Below, piece by piece: positions 49,004-57,675 of a stretch of 64,000 nt of DNA. The DNA comes from Tunturibacter gelidoferens (GTDB lineage: Bacteria > Acidobacteriota > Terriglobia > Terriglobales > Acidobacteriaceae). The stretch is taken from contig NZ_CP132938.1 of NCBI RefSeq assembly GCF_040358255.1, positions 682,001-746,000 of the forward strand, given 5' to 3'. A model generated the notes under the pieces. It was given only the letters and a program-made list of their open reading frames with translations, ran no database searches and was not told where the DNA came from. Positions within the stretch are counted from its first letter, which is position 1; each line of letters starts with the position of its first letter. The translations under genes were made by a program, and so were the position numbers.

Positions 49004-49936
49004 TCAGCGCGCAAGCTTCCACGAGCTATCCGGGTCATACATCGTCATCGCCTTCACAGCCGCCTCCGTCCCGTCTCCCAGATCCTTCTGATACACAGCC
49101 CCGCTTCTTCCAATAACAAAGGTCATCACGCCACTGGCCCCATACTCCGCCGGCCACGCAACGATAGCGAAACCGCCCGTCATCTTCCCGTCCCTCACAT
49201 AGTCCTTCGCGCCGCCGACCGCATGCGCTCCCTGCGCCTTCAACACCCGGTAGTAGTAGCCATGAAACGGTGTACGCTTCCCGCCCTGCTGTATGTCGTA
49301 CCCCTCACTAGTCGCTGCAGCCACCAGGCTGCCAGCCGGACTCTCCTCCTCGCCCTCCTTCGTCTCCCAGTAAAGACCATTCTCCTTGCCCGGCGCACTC
49401 ACAACGTGCTCCGCATACGCGCCCCTGGGGTTCCCGTCATGGCCTGACTCGGCATACACCTTCTGCGCATCACGTAAGGCCCGGCACACCTTGATAGCGT
49501 CCAGTTCGTTTTGCCCAATCCGCCGATAAGCCAACTCCTGCGCGCCTTTTACCGCGTCGAAGTGCCATGCACCATCGGCCTTCACAATTGGGAACGGCAG
49601 CGGCCACGCACTCGTTCCCACGGTCAGGGTGACCATGTCCGGCCCGTTGTGAACAAACGCATGCGCCTTTTCGTAGCCCTTCAGGAAACCCACCCGCCCA
49701 TTCTCATCGGCCGTCGCATCACCCGACGACAGCAGGTCCTGCGCCTGTGTCCCCAGGATCTCTTTCAATGCGGCATCATCCTTCGCCTTGACCGCCAACA
49801 CAAACGCGCCCGCCGCCGCCCGATAGGTCGGAAATGTCTTCACCTGCGAGTCCTGCGCCAACGCAGACGCCGCACCGAAGGTCAGCAGTGTCGCAACAAG
49901 GGATCGAGACCACCAATCACGCCTGTAAAGTTTCAT
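49004..49936 (-). CDS. DUF2950 exported protein
   Basis: The protein has 310 residues and a signal peptide ending near ALAQ. The body carries DUF2950 features: FPTYRAAAGAFVLAVKAKDDAALKEILG, then WHFDAVKGAQELAYRRIGQNE, HGYYYRVLKAQG and GGFAIVAWPAEYGASGVMTFVI. Function is unknown. The ATG overlaps the stop of the DUF3300 gene by ATGA, so the two are co-translated, a pairing common in Proteobacteria and Acidobacteria. Confidence 0.9.
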   Translation of the reverse strand: MKLYRRDWWSRSLVATLLTFGAASALAQDSQVKTFPTYRAAAGAFVLAVKAKDDAALKEILGTQAQDLLSSGDATADENGRVGFLKGYEKAHAFVHNGPDMVTLTVGTSAWPLPFPIVKADGAWHFDAVKGAQELAYRRIGQNELDAIKVCRALRDAQKVYAESGHDGNPRGAYAEHVVSAPGKENGLYWETKEGEEESPAGSLVAAATSEGYDIQQGGKRTPFHGYYYRVLKAQGAHAVGGAKDYVRDGKMTGGFAIVAWPAEYGASGVMTFVIGRSGAVYQKDLGDGTEAAVKAMTMYDPDSSWKLAR

Positions 49937-51354
49937 CTCGATCTACCTCCCGGACGTCCACCGGCACTGGCTTGGCCGCGACTGCTGGCCTGACGCGTTG
50001 CCGCGCCATTGTTGTTGCCACCAAACCCGCCCGGCCGCGAACCAGTCTGCGGCTGAGGCCGTTGCGCCGGCTTCGCACCACCCTGTGGATGCCCGGAATA
50101 AGACCCTCCCGGCGCAGGACGACTTGGTGCAGGCCGCGTAGTAGGCGTAGGGCGAGCCGTTGGCGCGGGCCGAGTAGTAGGAGTAGGAGTAGGACGAGGG
50201 GCTGGTGCCGGCCGAGTGGTAGGAGTCGGCCTGCCACCTCCACCATTCCCAGGAGGTCGAGTCCCTCCCCCATTCCCAGGATTTCCGCCATTACCCGGCG
50301 GTCGAGTCCCGCCTCCATTTCCATTCCCAGGAGGCCGAGTCCCGTTACCATTCCCCGGACGATTCCCGCCGTTGCCGTTGCCAGGCGGCCGCGTCCCGAC
50401 ATTGCCCCCCGGTGGCCTTCCACCATTCCCATTATTCGGCGGACGTCCACCATTGTTCGGCGGCGGTCGATAACCCGGCTTGTTCGGTCCATTCGGTCGA
50501 TACCCCGGCGGCGGCGGACGATACCCAGGACGGTTATTCCAATTATTCGGCGGTCGCGCATAAATAGGCCGGCCATACATCGGCGGCCGCGGCCGATACG
50601 GTGGATAAGGACTGTGGTAGTGGTTGTTGTACACCCAAACATTGTTATGGACGATCACACCGCGACCACCCCAACCCCAACCCCATCCGCCCCACCCGTA
50701 CGGCTGGTTGTTGTTGATCAGCGCCCCAATCGCGATCCCAGCCCCAAAGCTCAGCAAGGACGCCGCGACCACATCCCCCGTGCTCGGTCCGCTGACATAA
50801 ACCTGCTGCGGCTGGTACTGCGGAACGTAAACCACCTGCGGATTCGCCGGCTGCACCACCACCACCTTCGTCCCACCGTCCTGCTGCACCGAAACCGTCT
50901 GGTACTCATTGCTGTCCAGCGCACCCGAGGCATACGCCTGCTGCCTCAACGTCTGTATCGCCGACATCACCGTCTGCTGGTTCGCCTTGAACGCCGCCCC
51001 CAGCGCCGCATAGTCGTCAATATGCGTCGCCATCGCGTCCAGCACCTGCGGAAAAGTCACCAGCGAGACAAAAGCCGGATCAAACCCACCCTTCAAAGCC
51101 GCATCCTGCAACGCCTGCCCCTGCAGCCCGGAGTTCTGTTTCACCCAGTTGTTCGCATCGATGATCTGCTGAGGATCCGTCGATGCCGCGCAGATCTGCG
51201 CCAGCAGAGTATCCGGATACAACGCGATCGGTGCTACCAGTTGGGTCAACTGGTCTCCCGTAGGAATAGCCTGGGCATGACTTACGCTGCCGGAAACCCA
51301 GTGGCACGCGATCAAAGCGGCCAGGACAATCACCATAACCCTGCGAAGGCACAT
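49933..51354 (-). CDS. DUF3300 exported protein with Pro/Gly/Asn-rich tail
   Basis: The protein has 473 residues. After a signal peptide (ending SVSHAQA) the DUF3300 domain spans about residues 32-230 (LVAPIALYPDTLLAQICAAS, VVYVPQYQPQQVYV, IAIGALINNN). The rest is low-complexity: RPPGNGNGG repeats, then PTPTTRPAP repeats, about 230 residues long. Function is unknown; the tail could be a cell-envelope spacer. It overlaps the DUF2950 gene by 4 bp. The ATG is at 51354. Confidence 0.9.
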   Translation of the reverse strand: MCLRRVMVIVLAALIACHWVSGSVSHAQAIPTGDQLTQLVAPIALYPDTLLAQICAASTDPQQIIDANNWVKQNSGLQGQALQDAALKGGFDPAFVSLVTFPQVLDAMATHIDDYAALGAAFKANQQTVMSAIQTLRQQAYASGALDSNEYQTVSVQQDGGTKVVVVQPANPQVVYVPQYQPQQVYVSGPSTGDVVAASLLSFGAGIAIGALINNNQPYGWGGWGWGWGGRGVIVHNNVWVYNNHYHSPYPPYRPRPPMYGRPIYARPPNNWNNRPGYRPPPPGYRPNGPNKPGYRPPPNNGGRPPNNGNGGRPPGGNVGTRPPGNGNGGNRPGNGNGTRPPGNGNGGGTRPPGNGGNPGNGGGTRPPGNGGGGRPTPTTRPAPAPRPTPTPTTRPAPTARPTPTTRPAPSRPAPGGSYSGHPQGGAKPAQRPQPQTGSRPGGFGGNNNGAATRQASSRGQASAGGRPGGRSR

Positions 51355-51520
51355 CGAGTATCACCTCGAAACTGTCATCATGAAACCATGTACAACAACC
51401 CGCGAGTTAACGAATTATCGGAGTGAAGGCACTCTAAGCCTGCCAATTATATGTCAATCTCCTCATCGTCCACCTCATACGCTTTCAACAACCCGGTCGC
51501 GATCTTCGAAGGAATCAAAC

Positions 51521-51925
51521 CTGCAGACCCATGCCAACGGAACGTTTGAAGTGAAGACCACCCCTCAGCCCGCTGACTCCGATGCTGGAAGCGAGGCCCT
51601 GGGCCGTCTCCTCCTCGACAAGCAGTTCCACGGCGACCTCGAAGGCACCAGCAAAGGCACGATGCTTGCTGCCGGAACAGCCGTCAAAGGCTCCGCCGGC
51701 CACGTCGCCATCGAGATCGTCACCGGAACCCTCAACGGCCGCACCGACACCTTCGCCCTCCAACACACCGGCACCATGACGCGCGGCACCCCACGCCTCA
51801 GCGTCACCGTCGTACCCGACTCCGGCACCGGCCAGCTCACAGGCCTCTAAGGAAAGATGTCCATCAACATCGCCGACGGCAAGCACTCCTATGACTTTGA
51901 GTACACCCTCCCCGAAACCCAATAA
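51521..51925 (+). pseudogene. DUF3224 gene with a premature stop
   Basis: The frame from 51521 encodes TFEVKTTPQPADSDAGSE and on to TVVPDSGTGQLTGL, then TAA at 51848-51850, and continues in frame with GKMSINIADGKHSYDFEYTL to PETQ and a second stop at 51923. This matches a full DUF3224 protein of about 134 residues apart from one internal stop. A single C to A change would turn a Ser codon TCA into TAA. The start looks odd too: the expected first codon reads CTG, although GAAGGA lies 7 bp before it. The frame is otherwise intact, so the decay is recent. Confidence 0.75.
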
Positions 51926-52027
51926 CTATCATTTGTCTCCGGCATGCAAACTTTCCGTCTTTTTTCGGGTTACAACTATCGGAGCTTGGACCCTCTCCCG
52001 TCTCATGGATAACAGAAAGGGGTAACC

Positions 52028-52459
52028 ATGCATTACCCAATTCAAATCGGCAGAATCAGCGTCACCTTCCTCCAAAGCCGCCACGAAACCGGAGGCGCCT
52101 TCGATCTCTTCGAACTCATCGTCCCGCCTAACTTCTACCTCAGCGTCCCGCACCTGCACCGCGACTACGACGAGACCATCCTCGGCCTTAACGGCATCGC
52201 CACCTGGACCATCAACGGCGAAGAGATTCAGGTCAAACCAGGCCAACTACTCACCATCCCCCGCGGCACCGTGCACTCCCAGAACAATCTGCATAACGAC
52301 ACCGCCCGCATGATGTGCCTCCTAACCCCCGGACTCCTCGGCCCCGAGTACTTCCGCGAACTAGCCGCCACCCTCAACACCGACGGCCCACCCGACATCG
52401 CCAGCATCGGCAACATCATGGTCCGCTACGGCGTCATCCCCATCTCAGCCGAGCGATAG
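52028..52459 (+). CDS. Cupin-domain protein
   Basis: The protein has 143 residues. The cupin metal-binding motif 1 is recognisable (VPHLHRDYDETILGLNG, with His, His and Glu), followed by motif 2 (PRGTVHSQNN). GAAAGGGG lies near the ATG at 52028. It resembles quercetin-2,3-dioxygenase-like small cupins, but these have many functions and the substrate cannot be told. The next gene starts 36 bp downstream. Confidence 0.88.
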   Translation: MHYPIQIGRISVTFLQSRHETGGAFDLFELIVPPNFYLSVPHLHRDYDETILGLNGIATWTINGEEIQVKPGQLLTIPRGTVHSQNNLHNDTARMMCLLTPGLLGPEYFRELAATLNTDGPPDIASIGNIMVRYGVIPISAER

Positions 52460-52495
52460 CAGCCGAACAGTCAGTCATGCCGTAAACTCATTGCA

Positions 52496-54271
52496 ATGTC
52501 AATGAACCGCACTCTCCTGGCAACCCTCGTGCTCACGCCAATCCTGCTCGCATCGGCTCCCCAGGCCCACGCCCAGCACCTCTCCGCCGACGGCGGTGTC
52601 CAGACGTTCAACTACCTCGCCGACCAGTACTTCTCCGACGTCTACTTTCACTTCGGCCCCACCGCCGGCACCTCCGCCGGTCTACACCAGTACGACGACA
52701 AGCTCGAGGACTACTCCGCCGCCAACATCCAAAAACAAATTGCCGCCCTCCACGCCTACGAGAAGAAAGTTGAAGCCGTCGACCCCGCCACACTCGACGC
52801 CTCCGTAGCCGGCGACCGCGCCATCCTCCTCAACAGCATCCGCAGCACCCTCCTCACCCTCGAGGTCATCCGCCCCTGGGAGAAGAACCCCGACAACTAC
52901 TCCTCCGGCATCACCAACTCCGCCTTCGTCATCATGGAGCGCCCCTACGCCTCCGCCGACATCCGACTCAAAGCCCTCGTGTCCCGCGAAAACCAGATGC
53001 CGCAAGCCCTCCTCGAAGCCCGCAAGAACCTCAAAAATCCCCCGCACATCTACACCGAGATCGCCCTCGAGCAGATCGACGACATCATCGGCTTCTTCCA
53101 GACCGACGTCCCCTCCGCCTTTACCGACGCCACCGACGCCGACACCAAAGCAGCCTTCGCAAAATCCAACGCCGCCGTCATCGACGCCCTCAAGTCCTAC
53201 GCCGCCTGGCTCAAGTCCGATCTCCTGCCCCGCTCCAACGGCGACTTCAAGTTCGGCGCCGACACCTTCGCCAAAAAACTCAGCTACGACGAGATGGTCG
53301 ACATCCCCCTTGACCACCTCCTCGAAATCGCCTTCGCCGACCTGCACAAAAACCAGGCCGAGTTCGCCCGTGTAGCCAAAGAGGTCGACCCCACCAAGAC
53401 CCCGCAGCAGGTCCTCGCCGAACTAGCCACCATCCACCCCGCGCCCGACAATCTCCTCAGCACCTTCAACCAAACCTTCGCCAGCCTCATCGACTTCATC
53501 AACACCCACCACATCATCACCATTCCCTCCAAGGTCGAACCCACCTTAGAGGAGACTCCACCCTTCATGCGCGCCACCACGCAAGCATCGATGGACCCTC
53601 CTGGCCCCTTCGAAACCCACTCCACCAAGGCCTACTTCAACGTCACCCTGCCCGAGAAAAACTGGACGCCCGAGCACATCGCCGAGCACATGGCCGCCTT
53701 CAACGTAGGCACCGTCATCTCCACCAGCGTCCACGAGGCCTACCCCGGCCACTACGTCCAGTTCCTCTGGACCCCGCAGTTCCCCTCCACCGTCCGCAAG
53801 ATCCTCGGCGCCAACACCAACATCGAAGGCTGGGCCCACTACACCGAACAGATGATGCTCGACCAGGGATACGGCCAACCCGGAACCGGAGCCCAAAACG
53901 AGCGCGAAGCCAAACTCATCCGCCTCGGCCAGATCCAGGACGCCCTCCTTCGCGATGCCCGCTTCGTCAACTCCATCAAGCTCCACACTGGCCAGTTCAC
54001 CTTCGACCAAGCCGTCAACTTCTTCGTCACCGACGGCTACCAGTCCCACTCCGTCGGCCTCGTCGAAACCAAGCGTGGCACCGCCGACGCCACCTACCTC
54101 TACTACACCCTCGGCAAGCTCCAGATCATGAAGCTCCGCGCCGACATGATGCAAAAACAAGGCGCAGCCTTCAACCTCCAGACCTTCCACGACAACTTCA
54201 TGCGCCAGGGCTTCGCCCCCATCAAAATCATCCGCAAAGCCATGCTCCACGACGACTCCCCCGTCTTATAG
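52496..54271 (+). CDS. DUF885-family exported zinc peptidase-like protein
   Basis: The protein has 591 residues with a signal peptide ending near APQAHAQ. The family's zinc motif HEAYPGHYVQ and the following EGWAHYTEQ are both present, which are the gluzincin-like residues of DUF885 proteins. Some members are dipeptidases. It lies 36 bp after the cupin gene on the same strand. Two in-frame ATGs are 6 bp apart at the start; either could be used. Confidence 0.9.
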   Translation: MSMNRTLLATLVLTPILLASAPQAHAQHLSADGGVQTFNYLADQYFSDVYFHFGPTAGTSAGLHQYDDKLEDYSAANIQKQIAALHAYEKKVEAVDPATLDASVAGDRAILLNSIRSTLLTLEVIRPWEKNPDNYSSGITNSAFVIMERPYASADIRLKALVSRENQMPQALLEARKNLKNPPHIYTEIALEQIDDIIGFFQTDVPSAFTDATDADTKAAFAKSNAAVIDALKSYAAWLKSDLLPRSNGDFKFGADTFAKKLSYDEMVDIPLDHLLEIAFADLHKNQAEFARVAKEVDPTKTPQQVLAELATIHPAPDNLLSTFNQTFASLIDFINTHHIITIPSKVEPTLEETPPFMRATTQASMDPPGPFETHSTKAYFNVTLPEKNWTPEHIAEHMAAFNVGTVISTSVHEAYPGHYVQFLWTPQFPSTVRKILGANTNIEGWAHYTEQMMLDQGYGQPGTGAQNEREAKLIRLGQIQDALLRDARFVNSIKLHTGQFTFDQAVNFFVTDGYQSHSVGLVETKRGTADATYLYYTLGKLQIMKLRADMMQKQGAAFNLQTFHDNFMRQGFAPIKIIRKAMLHDDSPVL

Positions 54272-54317
54272 GAAATTCACCGCGCAGGAAATTCACCGCG
54301 CAGGAAATTCACCGCGC
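54270..54317 (+). repeat. Three tandem 16-bp repeats
   Basis: AGGAAATTCACCGCGC is repeated exactly three times at 54270, 54286 and 54302. It begins inside the TAG stop codon of the DUF885 gene and ends just before the operator-like region of the toxin-antitoxin genes. Such short arrays can arise by slippage. Confidence 0.95.
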
Positions 54318-54359
54318 AATGGCATTCAAAATGGTAAAATGGCAATCATGAATGCCATT
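54318..54359. promoter_or_regulatory. Putative antitoxin operator
   Basis: AATGGCATT (54318-54326) and AATGCCATT (54351-54359) are exact reverse complements, with a further AATGGCAAT at 54338. They flank TAAAAT (54335-54340), a -10-like hexamer, and overlap the antitoxin start. AbrB-type antitoxins bind their own promoters, so this is the likely autoregulatory site. Confidence 0.5.
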
Positions 54360-54626
54360 ACCGAAATAGACAAAGCTGGCCGTGTCGTCGTACCCAAGAA
54401 ACTTCGAGATGCCCTCCATCTCGTGCCGGGTACCCGGCTTACTCTTCATCAAGAGGGCGACCGGCTCGTGATTCAACCAGAAGCCAGGCCTCGCGGCCTC
54501 TACATGAAAAAAGGGACGCTGGTTTATGACGCAGGTCCACTCCCGCAGCTCGATATCGCTGACTGGATCGAGACAGACCGCAACGACCGCATAGATTCCC
54601 TCATGGGCGACCTGAAAAAACGATGA
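54339..54626 (+). CDS. vapB: AbrB/MazE/SpoVT-type antitoxin (VapB)
   Basis: The protein has 95 residues or, from the ATG at 54348, 92. The N-terminal swapped-hairpin DNA-binding domain is clear: ITEIDKAGRVVVPKKLRDAL then LVPGTRLTLHQEGDRLVIQP. The C-terminal part (LDIADWIETDRNDRID) would bind the toxin. Its stop overlaps the PIN-domain gene start by ATGA, the standard antitoxin-first layout. No ribosome-binding site is obvious; the message may be leaderless, since a -10-like TAAAAT overlaps the first ATG. The choice between the two ATGs is open. Confidence 0.85.
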   Translation: MAIMNAITEIDKAGRVVVPKKLRDALHLVPGTRLTLHQEGDRLVIQPEARPRGLYMKKGTLVYDAGPLPQLDIADWIETDRNDRIDSLMGDLKKR

Positions 54627-55045
54627 ATTTTGTCGATACCTCTGTCATCGTTGCGGCCTCCCAACCCTACGATCCACGGCAGCCCGCATGCCTCGATCGG
54701 CTTGCCGTCGCCGACGCCCGTGGCGGCGCGTGCGCCATTCACACCCTGTCCGAAATCTTTGCCGTCCTCACCCGGCTTCCACTTCCATACCGCCTCCCAG
54801 CCGATGCAGCTCTCCAGATCGTCAAACATACAAGCAAACGTTTTAACGTGATCGCTCTGACCCCCGCGGAACAGATGGCAACAATCGAAAGATTCGTAGC
54901 CGAGGGACTCACTGGCGCAATGATCTACGACGCCTTAATCCTTTCCTGCGCGCGCAAGGCGAACGCAACCCGCATCTACACCCTTAATCCCAGACACTTC
55001 AAGCAAGTCGCCCCCGATCTCGCCGCCCGCATTCACGAACCATGA
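54623..55045 (+). CDS. vapC: PIN-domain toxin (VapC)
   Basis: The protein has 140 residues. PIN-domain acidic residues are in place: Asp5 (FVDTSVIV), Glu near residue 44 (LSEIFAV), and Asp in YDALIL, with a further Asn/Arg-rich end (YTLNPRHF). VapC toxins are Mg-dependent RNases that usually cut tRNA or rRNA. It is translated with the AbrB-type antitoxin through a 4-bp overlap. Confidence 0.88.
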   Translation: MNFVDTSVIVAASQPYDPRQPACLDRLAVADARGGACAIHTLSEIFAVLTRLPLPYRLPADAALQIVKHTSKRFNVIALTPAEQMATIERFVAEGLTGAMIYDALILSCARKANATRIYTLNPRHFKQVAPDLAARIHEP

Positions 55046-55151
55046 ACGGCTGCAAATACCATCCAACTTTCTTCCCAACCCGATCGGACTATCCCACTCT
55101 TCCGCCAGCCCTGTTAGCATTTTCAAAGTCAGACCTGCATCCAAGGAATTG

Positions 55152-56042
55152 ATGACTCCAACCATGGCTCCCCAGAAAATCCGCAAAGCCGTCTTCCCCG
55201 CCGCAGGCATGGGCACCCGCTTCCTCCCCGCCACCAAGGCCATGCCCAAAGAGATGCTCTGCCTCGTCGACAAGCCCCTCATCCAGTACGGCGTCGAAGA
55301 GGCAGTAGCCGCCGGCTGCACCGAGATCATCATCGTCACCGGACGCGGCAAGTCCACCATGGAAGATCACTTCGACCGCAGCCCCGAGCTTGAAGCCTCC
55401 CTCGCCGCAAAGAATAAAACCGCCCTCCTCGAGGTCGCCCGCTCCGTCTCCAAGCTCGCCAAGATCACCTACACTCGCCAGCCCGAACCCCTCGGCCTCG
55501 GCCACGCCGTCCTCATGGCCAAAGAGCTCGTCGGCGACGAACCCTTCGCCGTCCTCCTCCCCGACGACATCGTCGACGCCACCATCCCCTGCATGAAGCA
55601 GATGGTCGAAGCCTTCAACGAAACCCAATCCAGCATCCTCGGCTCCGAGATCGTCGAAGGCGCAGCCATCCAGAACTACGGCTGCCTCGACTGCACCCCC
55701 GACCCCAAAAACCCGCGCCTGCTCGCCGTCAAAAACCTCGTTGAAAAACCCAAACCCGAAGACGCGCCCTCGCAGAATGCGATCATCGGCCGTTACATTC
55801 TCACCCCGCGCATCTTCGAGATGCTCGAGCACATCACCCCCGGCGCAGGCGGAGAGCTCCAGCTCACGGACGGCATCAAAGCCCTCCTGCAACACGAGAA
55901 AGTCTACGGCTTCGTCTACGAAGGCAAGCGCCACGACGGAGGCGACAAGCAAGGCTTTCTCCGCGCCACCGTAGAGCTCGCCCTCAAGCACAAAGACCTC
56001 GGTCCCGCCTTCCGCGAATGGCTAAAATCCCTTCCGCTGTAG
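55152..56042 (+). CDS. galU: UTP-glucose-1-phosphate uridylyltransferase
   Basis: The protein has 296 residues, the normal size for GalU. The nucleotide-binding motif AAGMGTRFLPATKAMPKEML is present, with VDKPLIQYGVEEA, PLGLGHAVL, LLPDDI and GRYILTP following. The enzyme makes UDP-glucose for polysaccharides and glycolipids. AAGGA lies 4 bp before the ATG at 55152; a TTG directly before it and an ATG at 55164 are alternatives. Confidence 0.96.
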   Translation: MTPTMAPQKIRKAVFPAAGMGTRFLPATKAMPKEMLCLVDKPLIQYGVEEAVAAGCTEIIIVTGRGKSTMEDHFDRSPELEASLAAKNKTALLEVARSVSKLAKITYTRQPEPLGLGHAVLMAKELVGDEPFAVLLPDDIVDATIPCMKQMVEAFNETQSSILGSEIVEGAAIQNYGCLDCTPDPKNPRLLAVKNLVEKPKPEDAPSQNAIIGRYILTPRIFEMLEHITPGAGGELQLTDGIKALLQHEKVYGFVYEGKRHDGGDKQGFLRATVELALKHKDLGPAFREWLKSLPL

Positions 56043-56060
56043 GCATACCCTCCTGATCAC

Positions 56061-56130
56061 CGTCATCTCGACCGAAGCGGCTCGCAGTCTCATCGCGAGC
56101 CGCGCAGTGGAGAGATCCCCGCATTCTGTC
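56061..56130 (+). repeat. Second intergenic repeat family, copy 2
   Basis: CGTCATCTCGACCGAAGCG, then GGCTCGC pairing with GCGAGCC across AGTCTCATC, then GCGCAGTGGAGAGATCCCCG. The flanks match copies at 42808 and 61007 while the stem sequence differs yet still pairs. Confidence 0.8.
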
Positions 56131-56155
56131 CTTGCTTCGTCCTCGCCTTCTTGTT

Positions 56156-56186
56156 TGTCATTCCGCAGCGTAGCGGAGGAATCTGC
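56156..56186 (+). repeat. Short intergenic dyad (CATTCC...GGAAT type)
   Basis: TGTCATTCCGCAGCGTAGCG then GAGGAATCTGC. ATTCC/GGAAT and CCGC/GCGG form a hairpin. A related copy is at 61861-61909. Confidence 0.6.
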
Positions 56187-56284
56187 TTTTCGCTTCACAC
56201 CGGCAATCCCTCCTTCACAAACTCCACCTGTAGTTTCTGCATCTCACACCAAAGACCACGCACCGTAGAACGATTGGAGAACAC

Positions 56285-56758
56285 ATGCCTGATAAAGCAA
56301 CCGCACCCTCGGTCATCACCCGCGAAAAACTAGTCGATCTCCTTAACGAAGATCTCTCCCGCGAATATCAGGCCATCATCGCCTATGTCGTCTACTCGCA
56401 GGTCCTCAAAGGCGCTCAATATATGAATATCGCCGACGAGCTCGCCATCCACGCCACCGAAGAGCTCGCCCATGCCATCGCCCTCTCCAATCACATCGAC
56501 TATCTCGGCGGCATGCCATCCGTCACCCCCAAGCCAGTCAAGACCTCCGAGAAGGCCGAGGATATGCTGCGCTTCGACCTCGAAAACGAGAAGAAGACCA
56601 TCGCCAACTACCGCCGCCGCATCCGCCAGTGCGACGAGCTCAACGAGTTCGCCATCGGCGAGTCCATCCGCGAGATCCTCATGCAGGAGCAGGACCACCT
56701 CATCGCCCTGGCCACCGCCCTCGGCGTAGACCCACCCAACCCAGGCATCGCCGACTAG
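56285..56758 (+). CDS. Ferritin-like/bacterioferritin-type protein
   Basis: The protein has 157 residues and four helices. Diiron ligands are visible: Glu in SREYQAIIAY, EExxH in ATEELAHAI, Glu in DLENEKKT and ExxH in MQEQDHLIAL. Such proteins oxidise and store ferrous iron or serve as Dps/Bfr-like oxidases; the heme-binding Met of bacterioferritin cannot be confirmed here. GGAG lies 5 bp before the ATG at 56285. Confidence 0.88.
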   Translation: MPDKATAPSVITREKLVDLLNEDLSREYQAIIAYVVYSQVLKGAQYMNIADELAIHATEELAHAIALSNHIDYLGGMPSVTPKPVKTSEKAEDMLRFDLENEKKTIANYRRRIRQCDELNEFAIGESIREILMQEQDHLIALATALGVDPPNPGIAD

Positions 56759-56783
56759 AGCCGTTCCAGCAATCGTCCTGAAG

Positions 56784-56885
56784 TCCTCCTCCGACCAACG
56801 GGAGGACCAGGCATTTCATTCCTTCACGACCGGTATACGCGTCACGAAGTGACCGCCCCACGCGTAGTGGGCCCGTCCGGCAGGA
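56784..56885 (+). repeat. Three-hairpin intergenic repeat, copy 4 (full form)
   Basis: The element runs from TCCTCCTCCGACCAACGGGA to GTCCGGCAGGAC, with GTCACGAAGTGAC and CCCCAC/GTGGGC stems between. It lies between convergent genes, 7 bp from the stop codon of the minus-strand gene. Confidence 0.87.
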
Positions 56886-56892
56886 CCAGCAG

Positions 56893-57279
56893 TTACTTGC
56901 CGATCTTCAAATCGATATAAAACTGATTTTTATTGTCGAAAGAGCTGATCGTCTTCACGCCGCTCTTCTTCCCGTTACTCTCAGCCCAGATCTCATAATC
57001 CGTATTCTGCACCAGCTGCCCGAAACGGTAGCCGCCCGCATCGTCTGAAAAGTAGCTCTTCACCGCGAGGCTATGATCGTCCTTCAAGTAGACCACCGCG
57101 CCCTTCACGGCCGTCCCTTCGGCATCGACAACTTTACCCTGGACAACCCGTTGCACAGGACCCCGCTGCTCCGCAACCGCGGAAATCGACTGCACAGCAC
57201 CAAAGACAGTCATCAGCGAGCAAGACGCGAGAATCACCTTACCGGCAAACGAACGGAGCAAGAGATCAGTACGCTTCAT
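56893..57279 (-). CDS. Small exported carboxypeptidase-regulatory-like domain protein
   Basis: The protein has 128 residues. A signal-type N-terminus (FAGKVILASCSLMTVFGAVQ) is followed by a carboxypeptidase-regulatory-like beta-sandwich (QGKVVDAEGTAVKGAVVYLKD, YRFGQLVQNTDYEIWA). This fold is common as a module in outer-membrane proteins of this phylum. Stand-alone versions have no known role. It is 38 bp downstream of the LysW-like gene on the same strand, so the two may be co-transcribed. Confidence 0.8.
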   Translation of the reverse strand: MKRTDLLLRSFAGKVILASCSLMTVFGAVQSISAVAEQRGPVQRVVQGKVVDAEGTAVKGAVVYLKDDHSLAVKSYFSDDAGGYRFGQLVQNTDYEIWAESNGKKSGVKTISSFDNKNQFYIDLKIGK

Positions 57280-57317
57280 GTCTTCCAGTATACGGCTATC
57301 ACCATCCAGATCAGCCG

Positions 57318-57518
57318 TTACTCCTCTTCCTCCTCGTCGGTATGCGTTACATCTTCATCGTCATAACCCGCATCGTCGACAGCCGCCAACTCCAGTGGAT
57401 CAACAGAAACAACCTCGAGATCGACGCCGCACTCATCGCACTGCACCGTCTCTCCCTCTTCCACTTCATCGACGTCAACAACAATCGGGTTATCGCATTC
57501 CGGACAAACAACAGCCAT
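57318..57518 (-). CDS. LysW/ArgW-like amino-group carrier protein (orphan)
   Basis: The protein has 66 residues. Two zinc-knuckle pairs CPEC (Cys5, Cys8) and CDEC (Cys27, Cys30) and the stretch [20 protein letters not shown] followed by LELA match LysW, the carrier to which alpha-aminoadipate is linked during lysine or arginine biosynthesis in Thermus and archaea. The end is a run of acidic residues with a C-terminal Glu, the residue modified in LysW, although the usual EDWGE motif is not kept. GGAGG lies 7 bp before the ATG at 57518. No lysX, lysZ, lysY or lysJ neighbour is present, so the pathway is either elsewhere or the carrier has another role. Confidence 0.75.
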   Translation of the reverse strand: MAVVCPECDNPIVVDVDEVEEGETVQCDECGVDLEVVSVDPLELAAVDDAGYDDEDVTHTDEEEEE

Positions 57519-57675
57519 GGTCGTGCCTCCAGGGTCTTTGGGCCCACTCGCCCGTCTATAGGATTACAGGAACATCCCGACGGACGCCCTTGCTATTTAT
57601 TTAGCGGCCATCCCGTTCCCACGTCAAGCATACGATTCACCCGGCATCTCGGTTTTGCACAAGGAGAAAAACTTC

